Shown here piece by piece: positions 51,393-59,246 of a stretch of DNA of 64,000 nt. Source of the stretch: Treponema rectale. GTDB lineage: Bacteria > Spirochaetota > Spirochaetia > Treponematales > Treponemataceae. Location of the stretch: the NCBI RefSeq assembly GCF_014202035.1, contig NZ_JACHFR010000004.1, positions 1-64,000 on the forward strand, in the 5' to 3' direction. The notes beneath the pieces were generated by a model, which saw nothing but the letters and a program-made list of their open reading frames with translations, had not been told where the DNA came from and did not search any database. Position 1 is the stretch's first letter, and the number at the start of each line of letters is the position of its first letter. The position numbers were made by a program, and so were the translations under genes.

Positions 51393-52709
51393 TTAAAGAA
51401 TGTCTATTAATTCTCCCTTAATGGCTTTATTCATGCTTCTGACGGCACAGAATTTTCCGCACATACTGCAAGTATCACTGTGATCATCTTCCGGCAGACG
51501 GGATTCACGAATTTTTTTTGCAGTATCAGCATCAAGGGCATATTCAAACTGTTTATCCCAGTCAAGATTTCTTCTTGCATCTGCCATTCTGTCATCAATT
51601 TCTCTTGCATAAGGAATTCCTTTTGCAATGTCAGCTGCATGAGCTGCAATCCTTGAAGCAATAATTCCCTGACGCACGTCGTCAATATCAGGAAGCGCAA
51701 GATGTTCTGCAGGAGTTACATAACATAAAAATGATGCACCATTAGCGGCTGCAACTGCACCTCCGATAGCAGCGGTTATATGATCATAGCCCGGAGCAAT
51801 ATCAGTTACCAGAGGACCAAGTACATAAAACGGTGCCCCCATACATAAAGTCTTCTGCACTTCTATATTGGCTGCAATCTGATTAAGGGGAACATGTCCC
51901 GGACCTTCCACCATTACCTGAACATTATGACTCCAGGCACGTTTAGTAAGTTCCCCCAATCTGACAAGTTCTTCTATCTGACATACATCTGTAGCATCTG
52001 CAAGACATCCCGGGCGACAGGCATCACCAAGAGAAACTGTAACATCATGTTTTTCACATATTTCAAGAATATCATTAAAGTATTCATAAAATGGATTTTC
52101 TTCACCAGTCATACTCATCCATGCAAAAACAAGACTGCCTCCCCTGCTGACAATATTCATCTTGCGCTGATTGCCTTTTATCTGCTCCAGAGTTTTGCGG
52201 GTAATTCCACAGTGAAGGGTTACAAAATCAACTCCATCTTCTGCATGCAGCCTGACCACATCTATAAAATCTTTTGCTGTTAATTCTTTTAAATCTTTCT
52301 GAAAATGAATTACCGCATCATAAACCGGAACAGTTCCTATCATTACCGGACAGGATTCAATAAGTTTCTGCCTGAAGGGACGGGTATTACCATGACTTGA
52401 AAGATCCATTATTGCATCAGCACCAAGTTTTACAGCAGACATAACTTTTTCCATTTCTAAATCATAGTCCCTGCAATCTCTTGAAATTCCAATATTTGCA
52501 TTTATCTTTGTACGAAGCATACTTCCCACACCTGCAGCCTTTAAAGAAGCATGTTTTTTGTTTGAACATATAACAACTTTTCCTTCTGCAACATAATGCA
52601 TAATCTGTTCCGGAGTATAATGCTCACTGGCTGCAACTGCCTTCATCTGTTCTGTAAGGATTCCTTTTCTTGCAGCATCCATCTGTGTAGTGTAATTTTT
52701 TTTATTCAT
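51393..52709 (-). CDS. thiC: Phosphomethylpyrimidine synthase
   Basis: 438 residues, the short anaerobe form. Recognised by [54 protein letters not shown] and the C-terminal radical-SAM cluster CSMCGKFC. ThiC converts aminoimidazole ribotide to HMP-phosphate. It is the last gene of thiM-thiE-thiD-thiC, all under the TPP riboswitch. The starting ATG lies four bases after thiD ends. Confidence 0.96.
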   Translation of the reverse strand: MNKKNYTTQMDAARKGILTEQMKAVAASEHYTPEQIMHYVAEGKVVICSNKKHASLKAAGVGSMLRTKINANIGISRDCRDYDLEMEKVMSAVKLGADAIMDLSSHGNTRPFRQKLIESCPVMIGTVPVYDAVIHFQKDLKELTAKDFIDVVRLHAEDGVDFVTLHCGITRKTLEQIKGNQRKMNIVSRGGSLVFAWMSMTGEENPFYEYFNDILEICEKHDVTVSLGDACRPGCLADATDVCQIEELVRLGELTKRAWSHNVQVMVEGPGHVPLNQIAANIEVQKTLCMGAPFYVLGPLVTDIAPGYDHITAAIGGAVAAANGASFLCYVTPAEHLALPDIDDVRQGIIASRIAAHAADIAKGIPYAREIDDRMADARRNLDWDKQFEYALDADTAKKIRESRLPEDDHSDTCSMCGKFCAVRSMNKAIKGELIDIL

Positions 52710-52713
52710 TTTT

Positions 52714-53529
52714 TTACCTCGCTGTATTTATATTCCATAAGTGATTAAGAGGACCTGAACCTTTTCCTAAACACATCATTGATTTTATTGCACCGGTTAT
52801 ATAAGCCTTAGCATTTTTTACAGACTCCATTAAAGAGTAACCCAGCGACAGGTTTGCACTTATTGCACTGGATAAAGTACAGCCTGTTCCATGAGTATTA
52901 GGATTATCTATCCTTTCTGAATAAAGCCATTCTTCCTTCCCTTCTGTAAGTAAGAAATCATCCGCAGTTTTTGTAAGATGGCCCCCTTTAATCAGAACAC
53001 TGCAGCCAAAAACTTCATAAATAAATGCGGCAGCTTTTTCCATATCAGCAGGTTTTGTAATCTTAAGACCACAGATTATTTCTGCCTCAGGAATATTCGG
53101 GGTTACAAGTGTTGCAAGAGGAAAAAGTTTTTTTGTAAGTACACTGACAGAATCCCTGTCTAAAAGCTTTGTTCCCGCTGTAGAAACCATAACAGGATCT
53201 ACCACAATGTTTTTGGCTGAATAGAAAGCCAGAACCTGTGAAATTACATCTATAGTTTCAGAAGAACCGGCCATTCCGATTTTAACGCTGTCAGGTCTTA
53301 TATCAGTAAAAACACAGTCAATCTGTTTTTTTACAAATTCAGGCTCTGTGTTTTTTATGCCATACACACCGGTTGTATTTTGTGCAGTCAATGCCGTAAT
53401 GACACTCATTCCATATACACCATTTGCAGCAAAAGTCTTTAAGTCAGCCTGAATCCCTGCTCCACCGCTGCAGTCGCTTCCTGCAATTGTTAAAGCGGTT
53501 TTTATTGATTCAGAAAGCGTCCGTACCAT
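52714..53529 (-). CDS. thiD: Hydroxymethylpyrimidine/phosphomethylpyrimidine kinase
   Basis: 271 residues. [39 protein letters not shown] is the ThiD opening. [10 protein letters not shown] and [18 protein letters not shown] form the ribokinase-fold anion hole and catalytic Asp region. It phosphorylates HMP and HMP-P. The start overlaps thiE by 20 bases. Confidence 0.95.
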   Translation of the reverse strand: MVRTLSESIKTALTIAGSDCSGGAGIQADLKTFAANGVYGMSVITALTAQNTTGVYGIKNTEPEFVKKQIDCVFTDIRPDSVKIGMAGSSETIDVISQVLAFYSAKNIVVDPVMVSTAGTKLLDRDSVSVLTKKLFPLATLVTPNIPEAEIICGLKITKPADMEKAAAFIYEVFGCSVLIKGGHLTKTADDFLLTEGKEEWLYSERIDNPNTHGTGCTLSSAISANLSLGYSLMESVKNAKAYITGAIKSMMCLGKGSGPLNHLWNINTAR

Positions 53530-54163
53530 AAAAACATTCCCTAACTTTATTATGAAGGAGTTTACATGAGAGTCTTATATCTTTCTGAGCATAAATAGCA
53601 CTGATTGCAGCTATTCCACTAATTCCGCTGCCTGAAAGGCCGGCAATGTTTTCGAAAGTAATTCCTCCAATGGCAACCACAGGAATACTTACAGAAGCAC
53701 AGATTGCCTTTAATGTTTCTATAGAAACACTGTCTGCATCATCTTTTGTATTCGTAGAAAAAACAGCACCAACTCCAAGATAATCTGCTCCATATTTTTC
53801 TGCTGAAACTGCCTGCTCAACAGTCTGCACTGAAACTCCAATAATCTTTTCTTTGCCTAAAACTTTTCTTGCGTCAATAAGTTTCATATCACTCTGACCA
53901 ATATGTACTCCGTCAGCATCTATTTCTTTAGCAAGATACACATCATCGTCGATTATAAAAGGAATATGGTATGCAGAGCATATTTTCTTTACCTTTATTC
54001 CTTCATCCTTAAATTTCTGATATGTAATGTTTTTTTCACGAAGCTGAAGAATAGTTATTCCGCCTTCAATACTTTCTTCTATCTGCTGTTCAAAAGTTTT
54101 TTCTCCACACCATCTTCTGTCGGTTACTGCATATAAAGAAAGAACGGATTTATCTAACTTCAT
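53510..54163 (-). CDS. thiE: Thiamine-phosphate synthase
   Basis: About 217 residues from ATG 54163 (MKLDKSVLSLYAVTDRRW); the frame extends nine residues upstream into thiM. ILQLREKN, IIDDDVYLAKEIDADGVHIGQSD, GVSVQTVEQAVSAEKYGADYLGVGAVFSTNTK and PVVAIGGI are ThiE motifs. It joins HMP-PP and THZ-P to form thiamine phosphate. It overlaps thiM by 14 bases. Confidence 0.95.
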   Translation of the reverse strand: MKLDKSVLSLYAVTDRRWCGEKTFEQQIEESIEGGITILQLREKNITYQKFKDEGIKVKKICSAYHIPFIIDDDVYLAKEIDADGVHIGQSDMKLIDARKVLGKEKIIGVSVQTVEQAVSAEKYGADYLGVGAVFSTNTKDDADSVSIETLKAICASVSIPVVAIGGITFENIAGLSGSGISGIAAISAIYAQKDIRLSCKLLHNKVRECFYGTDAF

Positions 54164-54965
54164 ATTTTGCTCCGTCTTCAAGTTCTTCATCCGTCATATT
54201 GTTGACTGCATCTATTATCCGTTTTGCATAGGTAGCGTTCCCTTCATATTCAGCAAGATGCGTTTTTGCAATCTCTCCGGCAAGTCCCATAACACATACA
54301 GCCATTGCTGCTGCCTCCAAAGAATTTTCCTTACCAGCACACACAAATGCAGTAAGCAAAGCAGAAAGCTGGCAACCTGTTCCTGTAATTGATTTCATTA
54401 AAGCATCTCCGTTTCTGATGACGAAACATTTCTGTCCGTCCGTTACAAAATCAATTTTTCCGGTAACTGCAATTATACTTCCGGTTTTTCTTGAAAAGTC
54501 TTTCAGCCATTCAACTGTTGCTTCGAGATTTTTTTCATTAACTTCATCGGAAGAATCCGCATCAACACCCTTAGTCATACCAGACTTCCCTGCCAGGGTT
54601 TTTATTTCTGAAATATTACCCCGGATAACATCAAAATGAATTTTTTTCATAAGTTTTACAGCAGTCCTTGTTCTTAACCGGCTAGCCCCTGCTCCAACAG
54701 GATCAAGGACAAGAACATGATTAAGTGACTGAGCCTTTTTTCCGGCTATAAACATGGATTTAATTGTACGGGCATTAAGAGTTCCTATATTAATGCAAAG
54801 CCCGTTACATATTGAAGTTATATCTTCAACGTCTTTCTTATCATCTGACATAATCGGACTTGCACCACAAGCAAGTACAATGTTAGCAACATCATTCACC
54901 GTAACGTAATTTGTGATGCAGTGAACCAGAGGCATTTTCTGCCTTACATTTTTAATGATTTCCAT
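54150..54965 (-). CDS. thiM: Hydroxyethylthiazole kinase
   Basis: 271 residues. MPLVHCITNYVTVNDVANIVLACGASPIMSDD, LDPVGAGASRLRT and ITGTGCQLSALLTAF are the ThiM motifs. It phosphorylates salvaged thiazole. It is the first gene of the thiamine operon. Since thiG, thiH, thiF and thiS are absent here, the cell may depend on scavenged thiazole unless those genes are elsewhere. Confidence 0.95.
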   Translation of the reverse strand: MEIIKNVRQKMPLVHCITNYVTVNDVANIVLACGASPIMSDDKKDVEDITSICNGLCINIGTLNARTIKSMFIAGKKAQSLNHVLVLDPVGAGASRLRTRTAVKLMKKIHFDVIRGNISEIKTLAGKSGMTKGVDADSSDEVNEKNLEATVEWLKDFSRKTGSIIAVTGKIDFVTDGQKCFVIRNGDALMKSITGTGCQLSALLTAFVCAGKENSLEAAAMAVCVMGLAGEIAKTHLAEYEGNATYAKRIIDAVNNMTDEELEDGAKYEVR

Positions 54966-55005
54966 AAACGTCTCCCGGATTTACCGTGGAGGAACAATTC
55001 TCCGC

Positions 55006-55150
55006 AAAAAAAAAAGCGGATATACCGCAAGATATATCCGCCTGAAATTTATGCGAAGTAAATATCCCTACGTTGGCATTATCCAAATCAGGTTATCGGG
55101 TCTAGGCATTCATCCTACTCTCAGCCGTCTTTATACGACAGCTCCCCGTT
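55006..55150 (-). ncRNA. TPP riboswitch with terminator
   Basis: On the minus strand the THI-box is complete: ACGGGGAGC, GGCTGAGAGTAGG, AGACCCGATAACCTGATT, GGATAATGCCAACGTAGGGA (about 55150-55063). It is followed by a terminator hairpin GCGGATATATC-TTGC-GGTATATCCGC (55041-55016) and ten U residues (55015-55006), then thiM at 54965. Thiamine pyrophosphate binding should favour termination, shutting off thiMEDC. Confidence 0.95.
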
Positions 55151-55296
55151 TGTATTTTTGCTTATATTACTGAATTAATATCAGTTAGGCAATCTCCCTT
55201 TTCTATCGGCATAACCAATCTATTATAACTTACACAGAGTTTTATTAATGTATTACAACTTTTACCGGAAATTTACATACCGAAAGAACCGTTTAC

Positions 55297-55325
55297 TTGT
55301 TTGCCTTTATTTTTGTTCCTATAAT
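55297..55325 (+). promoter_or_regulatory. Promoter of the FemAB-like gene, predicted leaderless
   Basis: TTGTTT (55297-55302), 17 bases, TATAAT (55320-55325), six bases, ATG 55332. No Shine-Dalgarno. Confidence 0.55.
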
Positions 55326-55331
55326 TGCAAA

Positions 55332-56456
55332 ATGAACCTGACTCTTACAAAAGTCCAGCCAGAAATATTTCCAGCATCAGACAATCTTTTTCAAAATCAT
55401 TTTTGGGGAAAATTAAAAGAAACCACGGGACAGATTCCACTTTACTTTGAAGTAACATTTGAAGATGAAGAAAACAGCCGGCATTCGTTTCCACTTCTAG
55501 TACTTCTCAGAAAAGTAAAGAAAGTATTTAAATATGCCTACATTCCACGCTCTCCTGATGAAAAGATAATTCCTGAAAATAAAAACTGTTTTCTGGAAGA
55601 ACTCTCTGAACAGATAAAGCAGTATCTTCCTGAAACTGTCGCCTTCATCAGATATGACCTGCACTGGATTAACCGGGAACATAGTTCAAGGACTGAAATG
55701 CTCGAAATCATGATGAACTACGGAACAAAAAAACATAACTTCAAGAAAGCACCTACAGACTACATGTGCAGTTCAACATGTATTTTAAATCTCAATCCTG
55801 CTCCTCAGGCAATGTTAAAAAAAATGAGACAGCAGACACGAAATTCCATAAGACGTGCATACAGGGAAAACGTCACTTTTTCAATTTACGATGCAGCCAG
55901 TCCTGAAATATTTCAAAAATTAAAAGATACTTATGAAATGTACCGGGATACAGCTCAAAGAAAAAACTTTTACTGTGAAAAATATAAATACTTTGAAAAC
56001 ATATTTATTCTGAATAAAGAATTTTCAGAAAAAAAAGAAACAGAGGATTTTGACGAAGGTATAGTCCCTCTTGATGCACAGGTTCCATCACCACAGTTTT
56101 ATCTCTTCACGGCACAGAAAAATTCAATTGTACTGAGCGGGCTTATACTTGCAATATGCGGAACAAATGCCTATTACATGTATGCAGCAAGCAGTATGGA
56201 TATGCGTCACTGCATGCCGAATTACGGACTTCAGTGGGAGGTAATTCGCTTTGCAAGATCAAAAGGCTGCACAAGCTATGATTTTATGGGGATTCCTCCA
56301 AATAATGATTCATCCTCTCCTATGGCCGGACTATATATTTTTAAAACTGGCTTTGGAGGTGATGTTATTCATTTTTACGGAACCTGGGACTACCCTATTA
56401 ATCATAAAGAATATACAACCTTCTGCACCGGAGAGAGTCTCTCCATTAAAAACTAA
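55332..56456 (+). CDS. FemAB/FemX-like aminoacyltransferase, GNAT fold
   Basis: About 374 residues from ATG 55332 (MNLTLTKVQPE); the frame opens at 55248 but the -10 box and the family N-terminus favour the later ATG. Two tandem GNAT-like halves: the first with FQNHFWGKLKE and FKYAYIPRSPD, the second with MLKKMRQQTRNSIRRAYREN and MYAASSMDMRHCMPNYGLQWEVIRFARSKGCTSYDFMGI. FemX-type enzymes add amino acids from aminoacyl-tRNA to lipid II for peptidoglycan cross-bridges. The N-terminal basic part suits tRNA or lipid II contact. The exact substrate is not inferable. Confidence 0.88.
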   Translation: MNLTLTKVQPEIFPASDNLFQNHFWGKLKETTGQIPLYFEVTFEDEENSRHSFPLLVLLRKVKKVFKYAYIPRSPDEKIIPENKNCFLEELSEQIKQYLPETVAFIRYDLHWINREHSSRTEMLEIMMNYGTKKHNFKKAPTDYMCSSTCILNLNPAPQAMLKKMRQQTRNSIRRAYRENVTFSIYDAASPEIFQKLKDTYEMYRDTAQRKNFYCEKYKYFENIFILNKEFSEKKETEDFDEGIVPLDAQVPSPQFYLFTAQKNSIVLSGLILAICGTNAYYMYAASSMDMRHCMPNYGLQWEVIRFARSKGCTSYDFMGIPPNNDSSSPMAGLYIFKTGFGGDVIHFYGTWDYPINHKEYTTFCTGESLSIKN

Positions 56457-56489
56457 AAATATTTTAAACAGTGCGTAACTCTGCTTTAA

Positions 56490-56906
56490 TTACAGGAATA
56501 AAACTTTTGCACGATTCTTTTTTATTTCACTTCTGATTCTTTTAAGCTTTAACTTTTTTTCTTTACTTGCCTTTGTTGGTTTAGTCTTTTTTCGTTTCTT
56601 TTGAATTCTCAGGGCATTAACTATCCTGCTTTCAATTCTGTCAAAAGCTATTTTACGATTTACTTCCTGAAAACGTTCATCATCAACAGAAATATAAATG
56701 CATCCTTCATTATTTATTAATGCAGATAGTTTAGTGCAAAGCCGCTCACGTTCTTCATCAGTTATACCTCTTACAGCAGCAAGAGGAAGTGTCAGATGAA
56801 CTTTTGTATTTACTTTATTTACGTTCTGACCGCCTTTACCGCCACTTCTTGAAAAAGTTATCTGAGAATTTTTTAAAATAGATTCATGAAGTTCTTCTGC
56901 ATCCAT
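56490..56906 (-). CDS. arfB: ArfB-type ribosome-rescue peptidyl-tRNA hydrolase
   Basis: 138 residues. GGKGGQNVNKVNTKVHL contains the GGQ of class I release factors, and there is no codon-recognition domain. The basic tail KKRKKTKPTKASKEKKLKLKR is the part that enters the empty mRNA channel of stalled ribosomes. Length and order are those of ArfB (YaeJ). It is read just after the ArsC/Spx-like gene, six bases apart, likely co-transcribed. Confidence 0.93.
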   Translation of the reverse strand: MDAEELHESILKNSQITFSRSGGKGGQNVNKVNTKVHLTLPLAAVRGITDEERERLCTKLSALINNEGCIYISVDDERFQEVNRKIAFDRIESRIVNALRIQKKRKKTKPTKASKEKKLKLKRIRSEIKKNRAKVLFL

Positions 56907-56912
56907 TTACCA

Positions 56913-57272
56913 TTACTTCCATGTTTCCCAGATTTTCTGCTCCATGCCGACAGTAGCATCTGTTTTTCCATTACGGCAGACCGGCTGTTTTAAAAGCTTC
57001 AGCTGATTATCAAATAATTTATCTTCTTTTTCGCTGTCATCAAGATAAGCAAAGCTTGAATATTCTGAAGATTTCTTATCAACAAGTGCCTCTACAGCTT
57101 CTGTCCTGCCTCCTTCCCTTTTTGAAAGAGCAGTAACTACAGAATCAAATTCACCTGCAGACATTTCTTTTTCTTTAAGGTCGATGAACTGGAAGGGAAC
57201 GCGCCGCTCCTTAAAGAAACGCTGGGCCGCCTTGCAGTCAAAATTTTTGTTTGTGCCGAAGATTTGAATCAT
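56913..57272 (-). CDS. ArsC/Spx-like thioredoxin-fold protein
   Basis: About 119 residues from ATG 57272 (MIQIFGTNKNFDCKAAQRFF). The fold is ArsC/Spx: a cysteine at residue 13 where relatives have it, RRVPFQFIDLKEKEMSAGEFDSVV, and a late LKQPVCRNG. Many such stand-alone proteins are annotated as arsenate reductase without evidence. The ArsR unit is 18 kb away, so an arsenate role is not supported by context. A dyad at 57306-57337 lies upstream. Confidence 0.85.
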   Translation of the reverse strand: MIQIFGTNKNFDCKAAQRFFKERRVPFQFIDLKEKEMSAGEFDSVVTALSKREGGRTEAVEALVDKKSSEYSSFAYLDDSEKEDKLFDNQLKLLKQPVCRNGKTDATVGMEQKIWETWK

Positions 57273-57305
57273 GGAGAAAGTATAGCGCATTTTGGGAAAA
57301 ACTTA

Positions 57306-57337
57306 TATAGATAAGGTGACATATTACCTCATCTATA
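57306..57337. promoter_or_regulatory. Dyad upstream of the ArsC/Spx-like gene
   Basis: TATAGATAAGGT and ACCTCATCTATA pair at 11 of 12 positions around an eight-base centre, 34 bases before the start at 57272. Operator or leader hairpin; no U-run. Confidence 0.4.
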
Positions 57338-57644
57338 CACTTTTAGCGCCGTCTTCCATTCAATTTTTTATATGCAGAAAAATCCTGCTTTCTACTCCCC
57401 AAACTTCCTAATTAAATCATCATGATTCTTGCAGCCGGTCAATTTTTTGGCGTCCGTTTTTTTCTACAGACTGCTGAACAACATCCTTATACTCAACAAG
57501 AATCTGAATTCCGCAGTTCGAGCCGCTGTTTATGATATTTTCTACCGTGCGGATAACAACATGTGGGAATTGCCTGATTCTATGGCGGCGGCTCCCGAAC
57601 TCAACTGGTTTTGCCAGAATTTGATTTTAGGGAGGCTTTGCGGA
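57338..57644. other. Spacer without a convincing gene
   Basis: About 300 bases. A plus-strand frame (57429 onward) runs into the small peptide below but has no ribosome site, and its first half is not protein-like. A minus-strand frame without a start reads ENIINSGSNCGIQILVEYKD and could be a gene remnant. No RNA gene is seen. Confidence 0.4.
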
Positions 57645-57734
57645 ATGACTTTATACGAAATTCTTTCGTTAGCTCTTAATTTAGCCATTCTCATTCTGAC
57701 AGCCCTTTCTTACTTAAAAGATAGAAAGAGTTAA
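57645..57734 (+). CDS. 29-residue hydrophobic peptide, candidate holin-like/type I toxin
   Basis: ATG 57645 lies nine bases after GGGAGG. The peptide begins MTLYEILSLALNLAILI and ends LSYLKDRKS: a short polar start, one membrane span and a basic tail. This is the pattern of the 'putative holin-like toxin' peptides (MTVYE-type) and of TxpA-like type I toxins. A terminator hairpin follows at once. An antisense RNA cannot be demonstrated from sequence. The peptide is short, so chance remains possible. Confidence 0.45.
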   Translation: MTLYEILSLALNLAILILTALSYLKDRKS

Positions 57735-57737
57735 AAA

Positions 57738-57780
57738 ATAAAGCCGCCCTTTCAGTTTTCGAAGCTAGGACGGCTTTATA
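57738..57780. terminator. Terminator hairpin after the small peptide
   Basis: AAAGCCG-C-CCT (57740-57750) pairs with AGG-A-CGGCTTT (57767-57777), one mismatch. It has A/T-rich flanks on both sides and a better U-run on the minus strand. Confidence 0.6.
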
Positions 57781-57908
57781 GCAAAATAGTGGAGACGACC
57801 GACAAAATCGGGCATTTCCATTTCTTTTAAAATACCACCACCCAGCTTTTTCGTCAAATCAATAAAAAATCAATATAGCACAAAATAAAAAAGACGGGCT
57901 TGATTTTT

Positions 57909-57943
57909 TGTGAGTTTTTAGCGAAACGTTAAAAAAACTCACA
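57909..57943. terminator. Inverted repeat, possible terminator of the AAA/DUF4143 remnant
   Basis: TGTGAGTTTTT (57909-57919) and AAAAACTCACA (57933-57943) are perfectly paired. On the minus strand it lies directly after the pseudogene end. Confidence 0.45.
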
Positions 57944-57954
57944 GCTCGTGCAAA

Positions 57955-58615
57955 CTAAACGTTCATTGATATTCCAGTTTTCAGCACGAACCAGGGACAG
58001 ACCTCGATTTTTTTTGATAGATTTAAAAGAGACTTCAAATATTCTTTCTTTAGATTTTCATCACTTTCCAATGCAACTTTTGAAAGAACTCCATAAGTCA
58101 TATATTCAAAAAGCACATCATCTTTTTGTTTGTCCTGATTTATTGAATAAAATTCCTTAAAATAATTCCTTAAAATATAATGGCAGAATATAAATTTCAT
58201 ATCCTCGGCCTCTAAATTCTGTTATCACGTCTTTTGAAAGAAATTTTGCATTGCTGCCTGTCACATAGACATCGACATTCTTAATGTTCAAATAGCTGTT
58301 CAAAACATCTTCAAAATCACTGACCATCTGAACTTCATCCAAAAGCACATAGTACATTTTTTCATCGCCGATGCTGGCATCAATATAGCTCAAAAGTTCA
58401 TCCGGATTTCTCAGGTTTTTGTTTCCTCTGTCTTCCAAATCTATTTGAATGATATGCTTGTCATCTATTCCCTCTTGTTTTAGAAAATCTGCAAAAAGAT
58501 TAAACAAAAGAAAAGATTTCCCGCACCTGCGAAGTCCTGTAATCACTTTTATCATACCGTTATGATTGGCAGTAACAAGTTTGTTCAAATATAAATCACG
58601 CTTTATGCTAATCAT
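57955..58615 (-). pseudogene. AAA/DUF4143 ATPase gene, frameshifted and truncated
   Basis: From ATG 58615 (MISIKRDLYLNKL) the protein reads MIKVITGLRRCGKSFLLFN (Walker A), YYVLLDEVQMV (Walker B), VTGSNAKFLSKD and FRGRGYEIYILPLYFKEL, then stops. A perfect 13-base tandem duplication AATTCCTTAAAAT (58151-58163, 58164-58176, plus strand) causes the shift. Deleting one copy restores FKEFYSINQDKQKDDVLFEY and the following DUF4143-like VLSKVALESDENLKKEYLKSLLN. The gene then ends at 57955, about 200 residues short of full-length relatives (about 400), so it is broken twice. Confidence 0.85.
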
Positions 58616-58642
58616 AATCAACATTATTGCAGATATACGCAT

Positions 58643-58781
58643 TTTTTTTTCAATATTCTTGCAGCAGTACTTTTAGCTCCTCCTTTGCCTTTACGCGAGC
58701 CTGTTTGCGAGTTTCATCCTATCGCCAAATGTTAGCCCCGACTGAGAAGTCTTTGGGCGGGACGAGTTTTATATAAACAGA
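58643..58781. other. Spacer, no gene seen
   Basis: About 140 bases between the AAA/DUF4143 remnant and the left 18-bp inverted repeat. It has slightly higher GC than its surroundings (CCTTTACGCGAGCCTG and similar). No ORF, hairpin or promoter convinces. Confidence 0.4.
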
Positions 58782-58799
58782 AAATTGTCCCCAAAAAGT
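58782..58799 (+). repeat. Left 18-bp inverted repeat of the 2-kb cassette
   Basis: AAATTGTCCCCAAAAAGT, exactly complementary to 60749-60766. It lies 64 bases before the small zinc-ribbon gene. Confidence 0.8.
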
Positions 58800-58862
58800 C
58801 GTATCACACACAAATAAAACTCCGTAAAATCAAGGCATAAATCTTATTTTAGGAGCAAAGCA

Positions 58863-59246
58863 ATGAAAATGAAGCTTTCAAACATCTACATCACCCATAA
58901 AAGCGAAACCTGCTTTTCCAAATCAGGCAATCCACTTTCTGTTTACAGGAGTTTTTCAGAAGCACAGGAAAGCGCCGATTATCAGTATTCGCAAAGCGGA
59001 ATCTCGCTGACTGCATATAAGTGCAATGCTTGTGGAAAGTATCACTTAAAACCGACCGAGTTTTACTGTGAAAAACTTTCCTCGGTCTGTTCATGTACCG
59101 ACCACAACGGTAAAAAGAAAGATGCCTACCCGACTGCACAAGATGCCGAAAAAATGGTAAATATAAGGAAAAGTGCCGGGATTACGCTTTTTGTGTACAA
59201 GTGTCCGCAGGGAAACGGATATCATCTTACGAGTTCGGTCCGTTAG
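58863..59246 (+). CDS. Small protein with duplicated zinc-ribbon-like motif
   Basis: 127 residues. Two halves share a pattern: SVYRSFSEAQESADYQYSQSGISLTAYKCNACGKYHL and AYPTAQDAEKMVNIRKSAGITLFVYKCPQGNGYHL, i.e. an internal duplication. The first keeps CNACGKYH, the second has CPQGNGYH with one cysteine pair lost. Further cysteines are in FYCEKLSSVCSC. AGGAG precedes ATG 58863. Zinc binding and nucleic-acid or protein contact are likely; no named family. Its 3' end overlaps the convergent 485-residue gene by 20 bases, inside the repeat-bounded cassette. Confidence 0.7.
   Translation: MKMKLSNIYITHKSETCFSKSGNPLSVYRSFSEAQESADYQYSQSGISLTAYKCNACGKYHLKPTEFYCEKLSSVCSCTDHNGKKKDAYPTAQDAEKMVNIRKSAGITLFVYKCPQGNGYHLTSSVR

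Noticed and set aside
54955-55173. Plus-strand ORF of 72 codons
   Set aside because: It is the complement of the TPP riboswitch and terminator; no coding signal.
56913-57272. Arsenate reductase assignment (arsC)
   Set aside because: Only the ArsC/Spx fold can be seen. The ArsR unit is 18 kb away and no arsenite efflux gene is present.
57429-57734. A 101-codon plus-strand ORF
   Set aside because: No ribosome site at its start and non-protein-like first two thirds. Only the last 29 codons, with their own GGGAGG and ATG at 57645, are supported.
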